From positions 744,001-808,000 of the forward strand of contig NZ_CP139487.1 in assembly GCF_034259205.1 (NCBI RefSeq): DNA of 64,000 nt, written 5' to 3'. Each line of letters begins with the position of its first letter. The stretch's first letter is position 1. The notes beneath the pieces were generated by a model. The model was not told where the DNA came from and did not search any database. It saw only the letters and a program-made list of their open reading frames with translations. The translations under genes were made by a program, and so were the position numbers. This stretch comes from Peredibacter starrii. GTDB lineage: Bacteria > Bdellovibrionota > Bacteriovoracia > Bacteriovoracales > Bacteriovoracaceae. Below are positions 26,340 through 35,755 of this stretch, piece after piece.

Positions 26340-28079
26340 TTAGTTGTCTAGGTAAGACTTAAGGAGCTTAGCTCTCGACGGGTGACGAAGCTTTCTAAGT
26401 GCTTTCGCCTCGATCTGACGAATACGTTCACGTGTAACGAAGAAATCCTGACCAACTTCTTCAAGAGTATGGTCTGACTTCTCACCGATACCGAAACGCA
26501 TACGAAGAACTTTTTCTTCTCTTGGAGTAAGAGTAGAAAGTACCGAACGAGTCTGTTCAGAAAGAGTCACGCTCATCACAGCGTCAGCTGGAGAGATGAT
26601 CTTCTTATCTTCAATGAAGTCACCAAGTGATGAATCTTCTTCCTCACCGATTGGAGTTTCAAGAGAGATGGGCTCTTTCGAGATCTTGAACACTTTTTTA
26701 ACTTTATCTACAGAAAGCTCCATCTTCTCAGCGATCTCTTCCGGAGTTGGTTCACGACCAAGCTCTTGGATAAGCTGACGAGAAGTACGAGCTAGCTTGT
26801 TGATTGTCTCGATCATGTGAACCGGAATACGGATCGTACGACCCTGATCCGCGATGGCACGAGTGATCGCCTGACGAATCCACCAAGTAGCATAAGTCGA
26901 GAACTTATAACCACGACGGTATTCGAATTTATCAACCGCTTTCATAAGACCGATGTTTCCTTCCTGGATTAGATCCAAGAACTGAAGACCACGGTTTGTG
27001 TATTTCTTAGAGATTGAAACTACGAGACGAAGGTTGGCCTCAACAAGTTGAGACTTCGCTTTATCGGCCTTTTCCTCTCCCGTTACGATGATGTTGTACA
27101 CCGACTGGATATCTTCGAATGCCATACCGGCGTCAATTGCAAGACGACGAAGCTTACGAAGGATATCTTCCTGAGTACGGATCATTTGTTCGATTTTCGC
27201 GTCTGTAGTGAAAAGGTTACGAGCAAGCTCGCGCTTGAACGTATCATCTTCCATTAGACGGTCATAAAGAACTTTATAGGCGTCATCGTTGGCAACTTCG
27301 AGGAACTTGTAGATACGCTCTTGTTGCTCGTAAAGTTCACGGAACTGAAGGTAGTAAGACTTAACCGGCTCAGTGAACGAGTTAATGATCTTACGGTTGA
27401 ACGTTAGATCAACAAGCTCGTTGCCGACCTTGTCCATGATCTTCTGTTCTTCTTTTTCCATTTTCTTCAGCGTTCCGTCTTCGTTAACGATCTGGCTTAG
27501 AAGATCTTTAACGTGTTCAACTACTGCGAAAATACGGTCACGTGTTTCGTGAATTTCTTTTTCTTGTGATTCATCATCAAGACCACGAACGAGATCTTTT
27601 ACGAATTCGTTCTGCTCTTCAGCTTGAATCACTTTGTTTTTAAGTTTAACGATCTCTTCAAGAGCGTGTTTAGACTTTAGACATGAAAGAACGATTTCTT
27701 TTTCACCTTCCTCGATCTCTTTTGCGATTTTTACTTCGCCTTCACGAGTGAGAAGGGCAACAGAACCCATTTTTTTCAAGTATAGCTTAACCGGGTCGCT
27801 CGAAGACGCGCGAAGCTCAGCTTCTTCGTCAACCGATAGAGGATCTTCAGCAACTTCTGTGCTGGCCTTCTCAGCTTCCTCTTCATCAACTTCCGGTGTT
27901 TTCACCAGAATGCGGGCCTCTTCAATTTTGTCCATGATCTGATCAAGCGATGCCGGGTCAACGATGTTGGCCGGAATTGCGTCATTGATCTCTTCAGGAG
28001 TCAGATACGTCTGATCCTTACCTTTCATGACGAGACGAGAGAATTCCCGTGAGTTTAAAAATGCGACAACTACTGACAT
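26340..28079 (-). CDS. rpoD: RNA polymerase primary sigma factor (sigma-70)
   Basis: The 579-residue protein has a region 1.1-like N-terminus ([19 protein letters not shown]), region 1.2 ([22 protein letters not shown]), an acidic non-conserved region, region 2 ([20 protein letters not shown] and [20 protein letters not shown]), region 3 and region 4 with the [28 protein letters not shown] precedes ATG 28079. It follows dnaG after a 15-bp gap, as in the classic macromolecular-synthesis operon. Confidence 0.97.
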   Translation of the reverse strand: MSVVVAFLNSREFSRLVMKGKDQTYLTPEEINDAIPANIVDPASLDQIMDKIEEARILVKTPEVDEEEAEKASTEVAEDPLSVDEEAELRASSSDPVKLYLKKMGSVALLTREGEVKIAKEIEEGEKEIVLSCLKSKHALEEIVKLKNKVIQAEEQNEFVKDLVRGLDDESQEKEIHETRDRIFAVVEHVKDLLSQIVNEDGTLKKMEKEEQKIMDKVGNELVDLTFNRKIINSFTEPVKSYYLQFRELYEQQERIYKFLEVANDDAYKVLYDRLMEDDTFKRELARNLFTTDAKIEQMIRTQEDILRKLRRLAIDAGMAFEDIQSVYNIIVTGEEKADKAKSQLVEANLRLVVSISKKYTNRGLQFLDLIQEGNIGLMKAVDKFEYRRGYKFSTYATWWIRQAITRAIADQGRTIRIPVHMIETINKLARTSRQLIQELGREPTPEEIAEKMELSVDKVKKVFKISKEPISLETPIGEEEDSSLGDFIEDKKIISPADAVMSVTLSEQTRSVLSTLTPREEKVLRMRFGIGEKSDHTLEEVGQDFFVTRERIRQIEAKALRKLRHPSRAKLLKSYLDN

Positions 28080-28094
28080 AGTATCTCCTAGAAC

Positions 28095-29966
28095 TTAGGG
28101 CACTGTATTTTTGAGATTCAAAATCTCTTTATCTACCTTTGAGATTTCGCTCAAAATAAGATCAACTTCATTTTGCGTTTGCGAGGACTGCTGACGAACG
28201 ACGAGTTCTTTGCGCTTTATCTTCAACTGGTCCATCCGTAGCATTAAGTGATAATCCTTCAACATCCGCTGAATCACTTTCTCGTTATATTTATTTCCAT
28301 AGTGGAAAAGAGCATCAGTTCCAATGTCGACCATTTCTTTTGAATAGCCTCCGTACTGAAGTTCATCTTGAACAATCGACACATATTCCGCATCGTCGAT
28401 TTCCAAATAAATTTTAACGAGCCATTGAATTAGTTTTTTTACCTCAACATGCCCAATAGTGGCAAGAAATTCATCTGCTTTCAAGTGCGTCAAGAACTCG
28501 GGATGACAGAGGATTTCTCGAATGAAGACCCTCTCGCTCTTGCTAGGAGGCAGGAGTACTTGACTTGCAATTTGAGTATGCAATTTCCGGGCCTCTTCCT
28601 CGTTTTCCAGAAGAATTTCTTCGTTTTCTTGAATTTTCGGTCTCTCTACAGTCTGAGGAACCTTTTCTTTTTGGCGACTTAGAAATTCTTTATAGCTATC
28701 CAAGATCGTGGCAGAGTCCGATCGTAGCCCTAGGCTTTTTGCCGCATTAACGATTCTTTCTGTGGCAGAAAGGTGTTCTTTCAAAGGAGATACCACTTCG
28801 AAAATGCGATGCAGGGTATTAAGTTTTAGATCGGTATTCTCTGGAATTGGAGAAGGCATGAGCTCCTGGATCAAGACGTCCAGGTAGATCGGAGCTTTTT
28901 CAATTCGCTCTAAAAGCGCCAAACGGCCTTCTTTTATGAGGAACTCATCCGGATCCTTATGCGGCTCAAAGGTCAAATATTTTGGCAGGACATTCACGCC
29001 AAGGAATTCTGCATTGATTCGTGCCATGGCCTTTTTACCGGCATTATCAGAATCCAATGCGAGGAAAATATTCTTCGTCATATTGGTCAGAAGACGAACA
29101 GATTGCTCAGACAACGCGGTTCCCATGGTCCCCACCGTTTGCTGAAATCCATACTGGTGCATCGTAATAACGTCGATGTTACCTTCTACCAGGATGACTT
29201 GATCGCTTTGTCGAATGGCATTCTTTCCAAAGCCAAATCCGAAGAGAATAGAGCCTTTGTTGAAAATGAATGAATCGAAAGAGTTGATATATTTTGCAAC
29301 GTGATCAGTAACAGTACGGGCACTGTAGCCGCGAATCTGTCCTGAATGATCGTGAATAGGGAACATGACTCTTTCTCTAAACTGATCGTAGATGCTATTT
29401 TTTTCTTCATTGAATCGAATGATGCCAATTTCTTTAGCGACTTGACGGGCGAAATCACCATCGGCACCGGGTAGGGAATCTAAATAGTGGAAGAGGGCAT
29501 TGTTCGCTGGAGCGTAGCCAATTTGCCATTGCTCAACAGTCTCGGGAGCAAGTTTTCGCTTCTCGATGAACTCCGTATAAAGTTGAGGATTTTGAGAAGC
29601 AACCTTCTTATAAAGTTTGGCCGAGGCATTTAGTACTCTCAGGGCCATTTCAATTTTTGGATTTTTCTTTTTTTCTTTTTGTTCTTCAAATGGCAGACCA
29701 AGAATACCGGCGATCTCTCGAAGAGCATCTACGAACTCAATGCGCTTAAATTCTTTTACGAATGTAATCGCATCACCACCAGCACCGCACACGAAGCATT
29801 TGTACATGCCTTTGCCGTCGTTCACTTTGAGTGATGGTTTGGTATCCGGGTGGAAAGGACAAATCCCTTCAAGATTGGCCCCACGCTTGTTCAAGGACAT
29901 ATAGTGCGACAGCACCATAGAAATTGGCGAATCTTTGATCCGGTCTTTCAACTCTTCAAAGGCCAC
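28095..29966 (-). CDS. dnaG: DNA primase
   Basis: It makes RNA primers for replication. The 623-residue protein has the N-terminal zinc-binding domain (CPFHPDTKPSLKV ... YKCFVCGAGGD; Cys 36, His 39, Cys 57, Cys 60), the TOPRIM catalytic core (VILVEGNIDVITMHQYGF and FLALDSDNAGKKAMARINA) and a helical C-terminal domain that would bind DnaB helicase. It lies between trmB (8 bp upstream) and rpoD (15 bp downstream), almost certainly in one operon. Confidence 0.97.
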   Translation of the reverse strand: MAFEELKDRIKDSPISMVLSHYMSLNKRGANLEGICPFHPDTKPSLKVNDGKGMYKCFVCGAGGDAITFVKEFKRIEFVDALREIAGILGLPFEEQKEKKKNPKIEMALRVLNASAKLYKKVASQNPQLYTEFIEKRKLAPETVEQWQIGYAPANNALFHYLDSLPGADGDFARQVAKEIGIIRFNEEKNSIYDQFRERVMFPIHDHSGQIRGYSARTVTDHVAKYINSFDSFIFNKGSILFGFGFGKNAIRQSDQVILVEGNIDVITMHQYGFQQTVGTMGTALSEQSVRLLTNMTKNIFLALDSDNAGKKAMARINAEFLGVNVLPKYLTFEPHKDPDEFLIKEGRLALLERIEKAPIYLDVLIQELMPSPIPENTDLKLNTLHRIFEVVSPLKEHLSATERIVNAAKSLGLRSDSATILDSYKEFLSRQKEKVPQTVERPKIQENEEILLENEEEARKLHTQIASQVLLPPSKSERVFIREILCHPEFLTHLKADEFLATIGHVEVKKLIQWLVKIYLEIDDAEYVSIVQDELQYGGYSKEMVDIGTDALFHYGNKYNEKVIQRMLKDYHLMLRMDQLKIKRKELVVRQQSSQTQNEVDLILSEISKVDKEILNLKNTVP

Positions 29967-29974
29967 GTTTATCC

Positions 29975-30691
29975 TTAGATCTTGCGTAGTACGATCGATT
30001 TAATCAATGTTCCCTGAGACAAGAATATCTTTTCAAACTTCGTCGTGAATTGCGATAGAAAATGTTCTGGATATTCATTACGCAGGTCACGAGACTGAAG
30101 CAGAATCTCAAAACGTTTTTCATCTTTAAGATGCTCAAGCATCCAGTCGAAGTAGCCATCGTGATCGGTCTTCACGAAAAGCGTTCCACCTGGCTTAAGC
30201 ACTTTGGCACAAGCGTTCAAAAATGGTTTTTGAAACAAACGCTTCTTGTGGTGACGAGTTTTGGGCCACGGATCCGGGAAGAAGTAGAAAACCGATTGTA
30301 CTTCATTCTCCTGGAACATGAATTCCAGACGCTCGCCGCGAGCACGAAGATAGCGGAAGTTTTTGTGTTCAAGTTTATCCAGTTTTTTGGCAACACTGAA
30401 GCTGCGCTTGAAACGGTGATCAAGACCGATGAAATTCACGTCGGGATATTTTTGACAATATTCCATCATGAATTCGCCGTAACCTGTTCCGATCTCAACT
30501 TCGATAGGTTTTTCGTTTTTGAAGAGCTGACCCCATTTACCAACATTGCTTTCAGCTTCTTCGTCACGAAGAACGAAAGAATCGAAGACCTCGAGCTTGT
30601 CGTGGTAAGGATTGTCGTGGGTGTACTTAAAATCAGAACGATAAGCGAAGTTATCTTCTAAGGTTTTTCTGGCCGGTTTTTCAATTGTCAT
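29975..30691 (-). CDS. trmB: tRNA (guanine-N7-)-methyltransferase
   Basis: It methylates G46 in tRNA. The SAM-binding motif is VEIGTGYGEFMMEYCQ, with IGLDHRFKRS following. The diagnostic TrmB motif FPDPWPKTRHHKKRLFQKPF is present, as is TLFVKTDHDGYFDWML. I place the start at ATG 30691; an in-frame ATG eight codons upstream (30715) would add a short hydrophobic stretch. The protein is about 238 residues, normal for the family. It is first in the operon with dnaG and rpoD. Confidence 0.94.
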   Translation of the reverse strand: MTIEKPARKTLEDNFAYRSDFKYTHDNPYHDKLEVFDSFVLRDEEAESNVGKWGQLFKNEKPIEVEIGTGYGEFMMEYCQKYPDVNFIGLDHRFKRSFSVAKKLDKLEHKNFRYLRARGERLEFMFQENEVQSVFYFFPDPWPKTRHHKKRLFQKPFLNACAKVLKPGGTLFVKTDHDGYFDWMLEHLKDEKRFEILLQSRDLRNEYPEHFLSQFTTKFEKIFLSQGTLIKSIVLRKI

Positions 30692-30731
30692 AGAGGGGAA
30701 ATAGCAAAAAAACACGTTGCAGTAAATAAAA

Positions 30732-30757
30732 AAGCCCTTCCGATTAAGGAAGGGCCT
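30732..30757 (-). terminator. intrinsic terminator of flagellin gene
   Basis: Stem GCCCTTCC / GGAAGGGC (30734-30741 and 30748-30755) with loop GATTAA, flanked by TTTTTT on the minus strand and CTTTTT on the plus side. It lies 22 bp after the flagellin stop. It could work in both directions, but the trmB gene on the left is transcribed away from it. Confidence 0.88.
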
Positions 30758-30779
30758 TGCTTTTTCAGATTCTAACGTC

Positions 30780-31613
30780 TTAGCCGATCAATTTAAGAGC
30801 ACTTTGACCATTCATGTTGGCCTGAGCGAGTACCGAAGTACCTGCAGAGCCAATGATCGAGTTACGGGCCTGCTTAGCAGTTTCCTCAGCATAGTCCACA
30901 TCACGAATACGGCTATTAGCGGCACTCATGTTCTCAGTGTACGTCTGCAAGTTATTCGAAGTCGATGTCAGACGGTTTTGAAGGGCACCAAGTACCGCTC
31001 TTTGACCCGACACTTTCTCGATAGCGGCATCAATCGATGCAAGACTATCTTGAGCGCCTTCTTTACTACCAACAGATAGTGAGCTTACACCCAGGGCCTC
31101 AACACCAGAATTTAATTGTCCTGGATCGAAACCAATTCTGTCTTTAAACTCATCTGCACCTGTACCGACCTGGAATTCTTGTTTTTCACCTTCACCATTC
31201 AGCAGTGTTTTACCGTTGAATTGTGTCACCTGAGAAATACGTTCCATCTCAGATTTCAGTTGTTGATATTCCAGATCCGTCATACCTCTTTCTACATCAC
31301 CTACCGTATCAGAAGAAGATTGGATCGCAAGCTCTCTCATACGTGTCAAAATGTTTGATGTTTCATTCAGACCACCTTCCGCTGTTTGTACCATTGAGAT
31401 ACCATCGTTGGCGTTACGGTTGGCTTGTTGAGCTGAACGAATCTCTGTTTTTAATTTCTCAGAGATCGCGAGCCCTGCTGCATCGTCTGCTGATTTTGTG
31501 ATTCGGTTACCCGAAGAAAGTTTTGCGAAACTTTCTTGTGTCTCACGATTCACTTTACCAACTGAGTTCTGCGCCTGAAGTGAAGCAACGTTTGTGTTAA
31601 TTCTGAAACCCAT
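30780..31613 (-). CDS. fliC: flagellin
   Basis: The 277-residue flagellin has N-terminal D0/D1 (MGFRINTNVASLQAQNSVGK, SSGNRITKSADDAAGLAISE) and C-terminal D1/D0 (RDVDYAEETAKQARNSII). It ends NMNGQSALKLIG, slightly different from the usual 'Q-P-Q-x-x-L-x-LL' ending. There is almost no variable D2/D3 region, as in the sheathed-flagellum Bdellovibrio flagellins. CGGAGGAT lies before the ATG. Only one flagellin gene is in the window. See the FliA-like promoter and structured leader upstream. Confidence 0.97.
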   Translation of the reverse strand: MGFRINTNVASLQAQNSVGKVNRETQESFAKLSSGNRITKSADDAAGLAISEKLKTEIRSAQQANRNANDGISMVQTAEGGLNETSNILTRMRELAIQSSSDTVGDVERGMTDLEYQQLKSEMERISQVTQFNGKTLLNGEGEKQEFQVGTGADEFKDRIGFDPGQLNSGVEALGVSSLSVGSKEGAQDSLASIDAAIEKVSGQRAVLGALQNRLTSTSNNLQTYTENMSAANSRIRDVDYAEETAKQARNSIIGSAGTSVLAQANMNGQSALKLIG

Positions 31614-31748
31614 AGACTATCCTCCGGTTAAAATCATTACCAACCTCCAAGTCAGATGATGGATTTGTTCGTGTCCATCATTGAGCAACCATGCTCTGTT
31701 TTTATTTTTAGGCCGCATCACCATGATGTTGCCGTTGTTGACCAAGCA
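31614..31748 (-). promoter_or_regulatory. structured 5' leader of flagellin mRNA
   Basis: About 130 nt separate the predicted start of transcription from the flagellin ATG. It contains a perfect hairpin ATGATGGA / TCCATCAT with a 10-nt loop near 31658-31683, and smaller ones GAGCAACCATGCTC (31684-31697) and CATCACCATGATG (about 31717-31729). The hairpin carries GGA, and the ribosome site is also GGA-rich, the kind of arrangement bound by CsrA in other flagellin leaders. A regulatory role is inferred. Confidence 0.45.
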
Positions 31749-31775
31749 TTTCGGTGCGTTTTTGAGGAAACATGA
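31749..31775 (-). promoter_or_regulatory. possible FliA (sigma-28) promoter for flagellin
   Basis: On the minus strand TCATGTTT (31775-31768), an 11-nt spacer and CACCGAAA (31756-31749) match the sigma-28 consensus TAAAGTTT-N11-GCCGATAA at about two thirds of positions. Flagellins are usually sigma-28 controlled. This is moderate evidence only. Confidence 0.4.
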
Positions 31776-31970
31776 GGAATATTTTGCCTAAAACATAAGA
31801 AAAAAATGGGAGAGTAATTTTGTTGAATTGATCTAAGTTCGCGAGAGAAAAAGAACGTCTGACTAGATGAGTCGTGTATTCGGTAAGATTTATTTTCAGT
31901 CAGCTTTCTCGACGTGCCATTTTAATTTAGGTAAAATTGCGAAAAAATTCTTCTTCAAAGAGAGAGTGAA

Positions 31971-33083
31971 ATGAAAGTTCCTTTTATCGATATCCTTCGT
32001 TACGAAAACAACTTCCTCGAAACAGTATCTGCAAAGGCCGCTGAGCTTCTGAAGAACGGTCACTTTGTAGGTGGTCCAGTTGTTGGTCAGTTCGAAGCTG
32101 CACTTAAAGATTATACAAAAACTTCGTATGCACTTGGTTGTGCTAACGGTACAGATGCCATTCAACTTGCACTACGTGCTGCTGGTGTAGAGAAGAACGA
32201 TAAAGTTCTTCTTCCAGATATGACTTTCTGGGCAACTTTCGAAGCGATCGTTAACGTAGGTGCTGTTCCATACACAATTGACGTATCTCGCGAAACTCTT
32301 CACCTAACTCTTGCTTCAGTGAAAGAGGGTGTAGAGAAGTTCAATCCTAAGGCGATCCTTATGGTTCACCTTTACGGATGGGCATGTCCGGAGACGCTTG
32401 AGATTCGTGAATACTGTAAATCTAAAAACGTAATCCTGGTTGAAGACTGTGCTCAGGCCATTGGTGTAAAAATCAAAGGTGAGTCGATTCTTACTAACGC
32501 TTCAGTTTCTACGACAAGCTTCTATCCTGCAAAGGTTCTAGGAGCGAGTGGGGACGCTGGTGGCGTATTCACAACTGATGAGAAAGTTGCAACTGCAACC
32601 AAGATCCTTCTTAACCACGGTCGTACTGGTCACTATGATCACGGAATGATTGGTTGGAACTCTCGTCTTGGTGCTTACGAAGCGATGTTCATGGTTGAGT
32701 CTCTAAAACACCTTGATGCTCGTCTTGATAGCCGTCGTCACGTTGTAGAAGAGTACCGTAAGAAAATTAACAATCCTGCGCTTAAAATGATGGCACCATC
32801 AAAAGACGTTTGGGAAAACGGATATCTTTCAGTTGCTCTTATGACTCCTGAAACTCGTCCAGCTTTCATTGAATATTTAAAAGCAAATGATATTGGTTAC
32901 GGAACAGTTTATCCGGGTGCCATGAGTGTTCAACCAGGAGCTGCTGCTCACATTGGTGGAAAAATCTCTCACGGACATGCTGAATGGATTTCGAAATCTG
33001 TGATCAATCTTCCATGTTTCGCTTATATGAAACAGGAAGAGATTGATTACGTTGTAGAAAAAGTGAACGCTTTTAAGGCCTAG
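31971..33083 (+). CDS. DegT/DnrJ/EryC1/StrS sugar aminotransferase
   Basis: A PLP enzyme that aminates keto-sugar nucleotides for surface glycans. The 370-residue protein begins MKVPFIDILRYENNF, has the cofactor region ALGCANGTDAIQLALRAAGV, the His/Asp segment ILVEDCAQAIGVK, the PLP-lysine region TTSFYPAKVLGASGDAGGV and the NSRLGAYEAMFM segment. It is close to the WecE/PseC/PglE group. The substrate is not identifiable. Its 3' end overlaps a small convergent gene by 11 bp. Confidence 0.93.
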   Translation: MKVPFIDILRYENNFLETVSAKAAELLKNGHFVGGPVVGQFEAALKDYTKTSYALGCANGTDAIQLALRAAGVEKNDKVLLPDMTFWATFEAIVNVGAVPYTIDVSRETLHLTLASVKEGVEKFNPKAILMVHLYGWACPETLEIREYCKSKNVILVEDCAQAIGVKIKGESILTNASVSTTSFYPAKVLGASGDAGGVFTTDEKVATATKILLNHGRTGHYDHGMIGWNSRLGAYEAMFMVESLKHLDARLDSRRHVVEEYRKKINNPALKMMAPSKDVWENGYLSVALMTPETRPAFIEYLKANDIGYGTVYPGAMSVQPGAAAHIGGKISHGHAEWISKSVINLPCFAYMKQEEIDYVVEKVNAFKA

Positions 33084-33267
33084 TCTTTTTCAGCCACTGC
33101 TCGATCACGAGCGCGGCCTTCTTCGCTAATTTAGGATCCCTCTGAATCATATCGTTGAGTCGTTTTTGAAGCGACTCAACGATTTTTTTTTCATGGAGGT
33201 TCTTTTCGTCTGCGCCTACCTGATAAAGCTTTGCATAGTCAGAAGGCCTTAATTTCGGTGCGGCCAT
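33073..33267 (-). CDS. small hypothetical protein
   Basis: The 64-residue, basic, all-helical protein begins MAAPKLRPSDYAKLYQVGAD. AGAAG lies before the ATG. It is 13 bp downstream of another small gene on the same strand and overlaps the DegT gene by 11 bp at its 3' end. No family is recognised; it is probably cytoplasmic. Confidence 0.6.
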   Translation of the reverse strand: MAAPKLRPSDYAKLYQVGADEKNLHEKKIVESLQKRLNDMIQRDPKLAKKAALVIEQWLKKTRP

Positions 33268-33280
33268 AACGATCTTCTTA

Positions 33281-33520
33281 TTAAGCTACGGCTTCTGGAG
33301 CGCGACGCTTGTGAGAAGCAACTTTTGTAAGATGCTCTTCGATGATTTCATAAAGTTCAAGTTTAGTTGATTTAGGGTCCATGCCTTCTGGCATTACAGA
33401 ATACACAACTTCATTGTTCACTTCAGAGAAGATGAACCAAGTGTTACCGATCTTTTGGAAAAGAACGTCTTTCACGTTGTTTTTTACAGTGTTTGATTTT
33501 TTTGTAGTTGATGTAGTCAT
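33281..33520 (-). CDS. small hypothetical protein
   Basis: The start is at 33520, where GGAGGG stands 5 nt before the ATG; an earlier in-frame ATG lacks this. The 79-residue product begins MTTSTTKKSNTVKNNVKDVL and has a compact central part (FQKIGNTWFIFSEVNNEVVY) with a basic tail. No family is recognised. It is in one unit with the 64-residue gene downstream. Confidence 0.6.
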   Translation of the reverse strand: MTTSTTKKSNTVKNNVKDVLFQKIGNTWFIFSEVNNEVVYSVMPEGMDPKSTKLELYEIIEEHLTKVASHKRRAPEAVA

Positions 33521-33655
33521 GTTACCCTCCATGGTTTCGACTAGCGAACTCACATCCTGTAAGTTCATTTGATCAACTCTTCGGTAGGGGCTGTTTAAAC
33601 TTTAGGCATTATGAAAAAAAATCTGAAAATTTTTTTTACACAATTCCCGAGCTAT

Positions 33656-34750
33656 TTAGTACGCGGATTGGATACCGATATACCCGCCTAACGTGAATGT
33701 TGTTCCTGTACTAAATTTATCATCACCGAGGTTTTCCCACCAAGAAGCCTGACTACCACCATTTTTTGCCTGGAAAGAAGTTGCCGTTTCCATCTCAAGA
33801 GCGGTTCCTAAGACGAAATCTACCTCTTCCAGCACGTTTTTACGGTGATATTGAAGGGCCAGACGTGGGCTAAAAGAGTAGCCCTGGTATTTGCGGGAAT
33901 CAGTAACAAGACCATCCGTTTGGGTAATGGAAAGCTGATTAAAAAGATTAACTATTAGATTCAAAGAAAGGTTGATGCGGTTTTTTTCGCCTTTAAAAGC
34001 GTCGTAACTCGCCGTAGGACCAAGTCCTAACTTAATGCCTTTTTCCTCAGAATAACGCTTCGTAAAGAAGGTATATGAGTTCTCAAATGAGCGGACATTG
34101 AGAGTTCCCCCAATGAAGAAGCGATTGTGATAATTGCCCTTGGCTTCTCTAAGAAGTGTAAGGTTCACATCAATGGGACTTTGATAGCCCTTGGTTCTAA
34201 CATCGTCCTTGTAGGGATAACTTTCAAAATAGGGCTGAGTTAGACCAATAATGAACTGTCCACGATAGCCCGAAGGATTTTTTAGAGGGTAGTTCTTTGG
34301 AAGAGGTTCCTCTAAACGGTAATCAGTCGGATCTTTCTTATTTTGAAACTGAGTAAATTCTCGAGAGTCATTGAAGTAAACGAAGATATGCTCTGAGAGC
34401 ACATACACCTGGTTACCTTGGCGATCGAGCGTCGGAATGAATTCATCTTCCAGATAATAGGTATTTTCAGCTTCACCACGAAAAAGAGGATCCTGATTGT
34501 ATTCAGGACTATTTTTCATTTTCATTTTTAGGGTCTCTAATTTTTGCTTAGAGGGCGCCATTCTTTGAAACTTGTTTTCATTCGCAACAGAAGGGTGAAT
34601 CTTGATCACATCACCTTTTCTTTTGTACTGAACAACTGGAGCGTCGTAGCTTTTGTATTTAAATAGAGGAGCTTCAAGAACCGTAATCACCGCATCCAAT
34701 GCCATAGCATTGAAGCAAAAAAAGAATGTCAGGAACAAAAACTTTTTCAT
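33656..34750 (-). CDS. secreted protein with SH3-like N-terminus and probable outer-membrane beta-barrel
   Basis: The signal peptide is MKKFLFLTFFFCFNAMA. Residues ~20-60 (VITVLEAPLFKYKSYDAPVV) look like a bacterial-SH3 strand pattern. The last ~200 residues alternate polar and aromatic residues (NRFFIGGTLNVRSFENSYTF, LSLNLIVNLFNQLSITQT, TFTLGGYIGIQSAY), as barrel strands do, and the protein ends in Tyr. The start overlaps the upstream gene's stop by 4 bp. The role is unknown. Confidence 0.7.
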   Translation of the reverse strand: MKKFLFLTFFFCFNAMALDAVITVLEAPLFKYKSYDAPVVQYKRKGDVIKIHPSVANENKFQRMAPSKQKLETLKMKMKNSPEYNQDPLFRGEAENTYYLEDEFIPTLDRQGNQVYVLSEHIFVYFNDSREFTQFQNKKDPTDYRLEEPLPKNYPLKNPSGYRGQFIIGLTQPYFESYPYKDDVRTKGYQSPIDVNLTLLREAKGNYHNRFFIGGTLNVRSFENSYTFFTKRYSEEKGIKLGLGPTASYDAFKGEKNRINLSLNLIVNLFNQLSITQTDGLVTDSRKYQGYSFSPRLALQYHRKNVLEEVDFVLGTALEMETATSFQAKNGGSQASWWENLGDDKFSTGTTFTLGGYIGIQSAY

Positions 34751-35754
34751 TGAAAGACCTGTGCGAAAGAAAGTCCAAAGCTCTTATTCGTTTCATTCGA
34801 AGCTTGAAGGGTAGAGGTATTGCTCTGATCTTTCATATTAAGCCATTGTGCCTGATAGAACACGCCAATGACGAATTCGCCCCAGCCATTTTTAATGGGT
34901 CTTTCAAAAGATGAAAGTAGATCAGCTGAATTAAACTTCTGGGTAAAGCTTCCATTCGGTCTTTCCGCTTGAGCGCGGGCAAGAGGACTCACACGGAATT
35001 GAGTCTGAAAACGGAGCGGTTGCCCCAGAATTTCAAATTCTTTGGTTTTAAATTGCGGTCCAAAAGATGGGGCCGTGTATTTAATCTTCCCGCCGTCATA
35101 GGCCGTCTGTTCAAAGTGAAGAACAGCACCGACCTTAAGCGGAAGTTTCCACTGCGTGAAAAAATGCACGCCATACTGAGTTGTGTTTCCGCTCGAGACA
35201 CTTGAGTCATTGAAAAGTTTTGCCATATAGTCACCCTTGGCAACACCGGCATAAAAACTAAACTCTGGAGGAATTGAAAGTTTTGTATCGTACTCCGCGC
35301 GAACAATATTATCCGGAGCGGGAGTGTACTTGAGAGGAGGTTCATACATCGCCAGTTCCTCTTTGATGGGCTCTACATAGCGACTCAAAATTCTCCAGGT
35401 CACAGTTCCATTCTTATTTTGAATGTACTTAAACCCGTTCTCATCTTCCAGATTGAAGTAACGGATATATGAATTACGAGAAAGGGTATAGTTCTTATTG
35501 TTTTCGATATTTCTTACCGGAACACCGGCACTGACCGCACCCATCTGGGTTCCGCTGTTCACAATGGTATTGTAGTGAACAATTTTCTTCGGTGGCTGAT
35601 ATTTTCGGTTTTGTCTTTCGAAATTTACCTCATCCTGAGAAGGCTGGTAGTCGTTAAACGTCGGAAGCTCTTCATCTAGTTCCTGAATCGCCTTAAGATC
35701 AGACTTTGTCTGAGCAAACGCCATTGGAGTAAGGAGAAGAAGCATCCACCACAT
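34747..35754 (-). CDS. secreted probable outer-membrane beta-barrel protein
   Basis: The 335-residue protein has signal peptide MWWMLLLLTPMAFA. The N-terminal third contains a structured repeat-like segment (NTIVNSGTQMGAVSAGVPVR and YTLSRNSYIRYFNL), and the C-terminal half is barrel-like (EFSFYAGVAKGDYM, FQTQFRVSPLARAQAE, GEFVIGVFYQAQWLN) ending FAQVFQ. It starts 1 bp after the Nudix gene stop and overlaps the next gene by 4 bp: a tight three-gene operon. It is probably paralogous in architecture to the gene after it. Confidence 0.7.
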   Translation of the reverse strand: MWWMLLLLTPMAFAQTKSDLKAIQELDEELPTFNDYQPSQDEVNFERQNRKYQPPKKIVHYNTIVNSGTQMGAVSAGVPVRNIENNKNYTLSRNSYIRYFNLEDENGFKYIQNKNGTVTWRILSRYVEPIKEELAMYEPPLKYTPAPDNIVRAEYDTKLSIPPEFSFYAGVAKGDYMAKLFNDSSVSSGNTTQYGVHFFTQWKLPLKVGAVLHFEQTAYDGGKIKYTAPSFGPQFKTKEFEILGQPLRFQTQFRVSPLARAQAERPNGSFTQKFNSADLLSSFERPIKNGWGEFVIGVFYQAQWLNMKDQSNTSTLQASNETNKSFGLSFAQVFQ

Positions 35755-35755
35755 C

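Noticed and set aside
30062-30661. Long 199-codon frame on the plus strand
   Set aside because: It is antisense to trmB, which has clear TrmB motifs on the other strand.
33600-33655. Terminator from an AT-rich inverted repeat
   Set aside because: The arms are only A and T runs with no GC in the stem and no fixed pairing.
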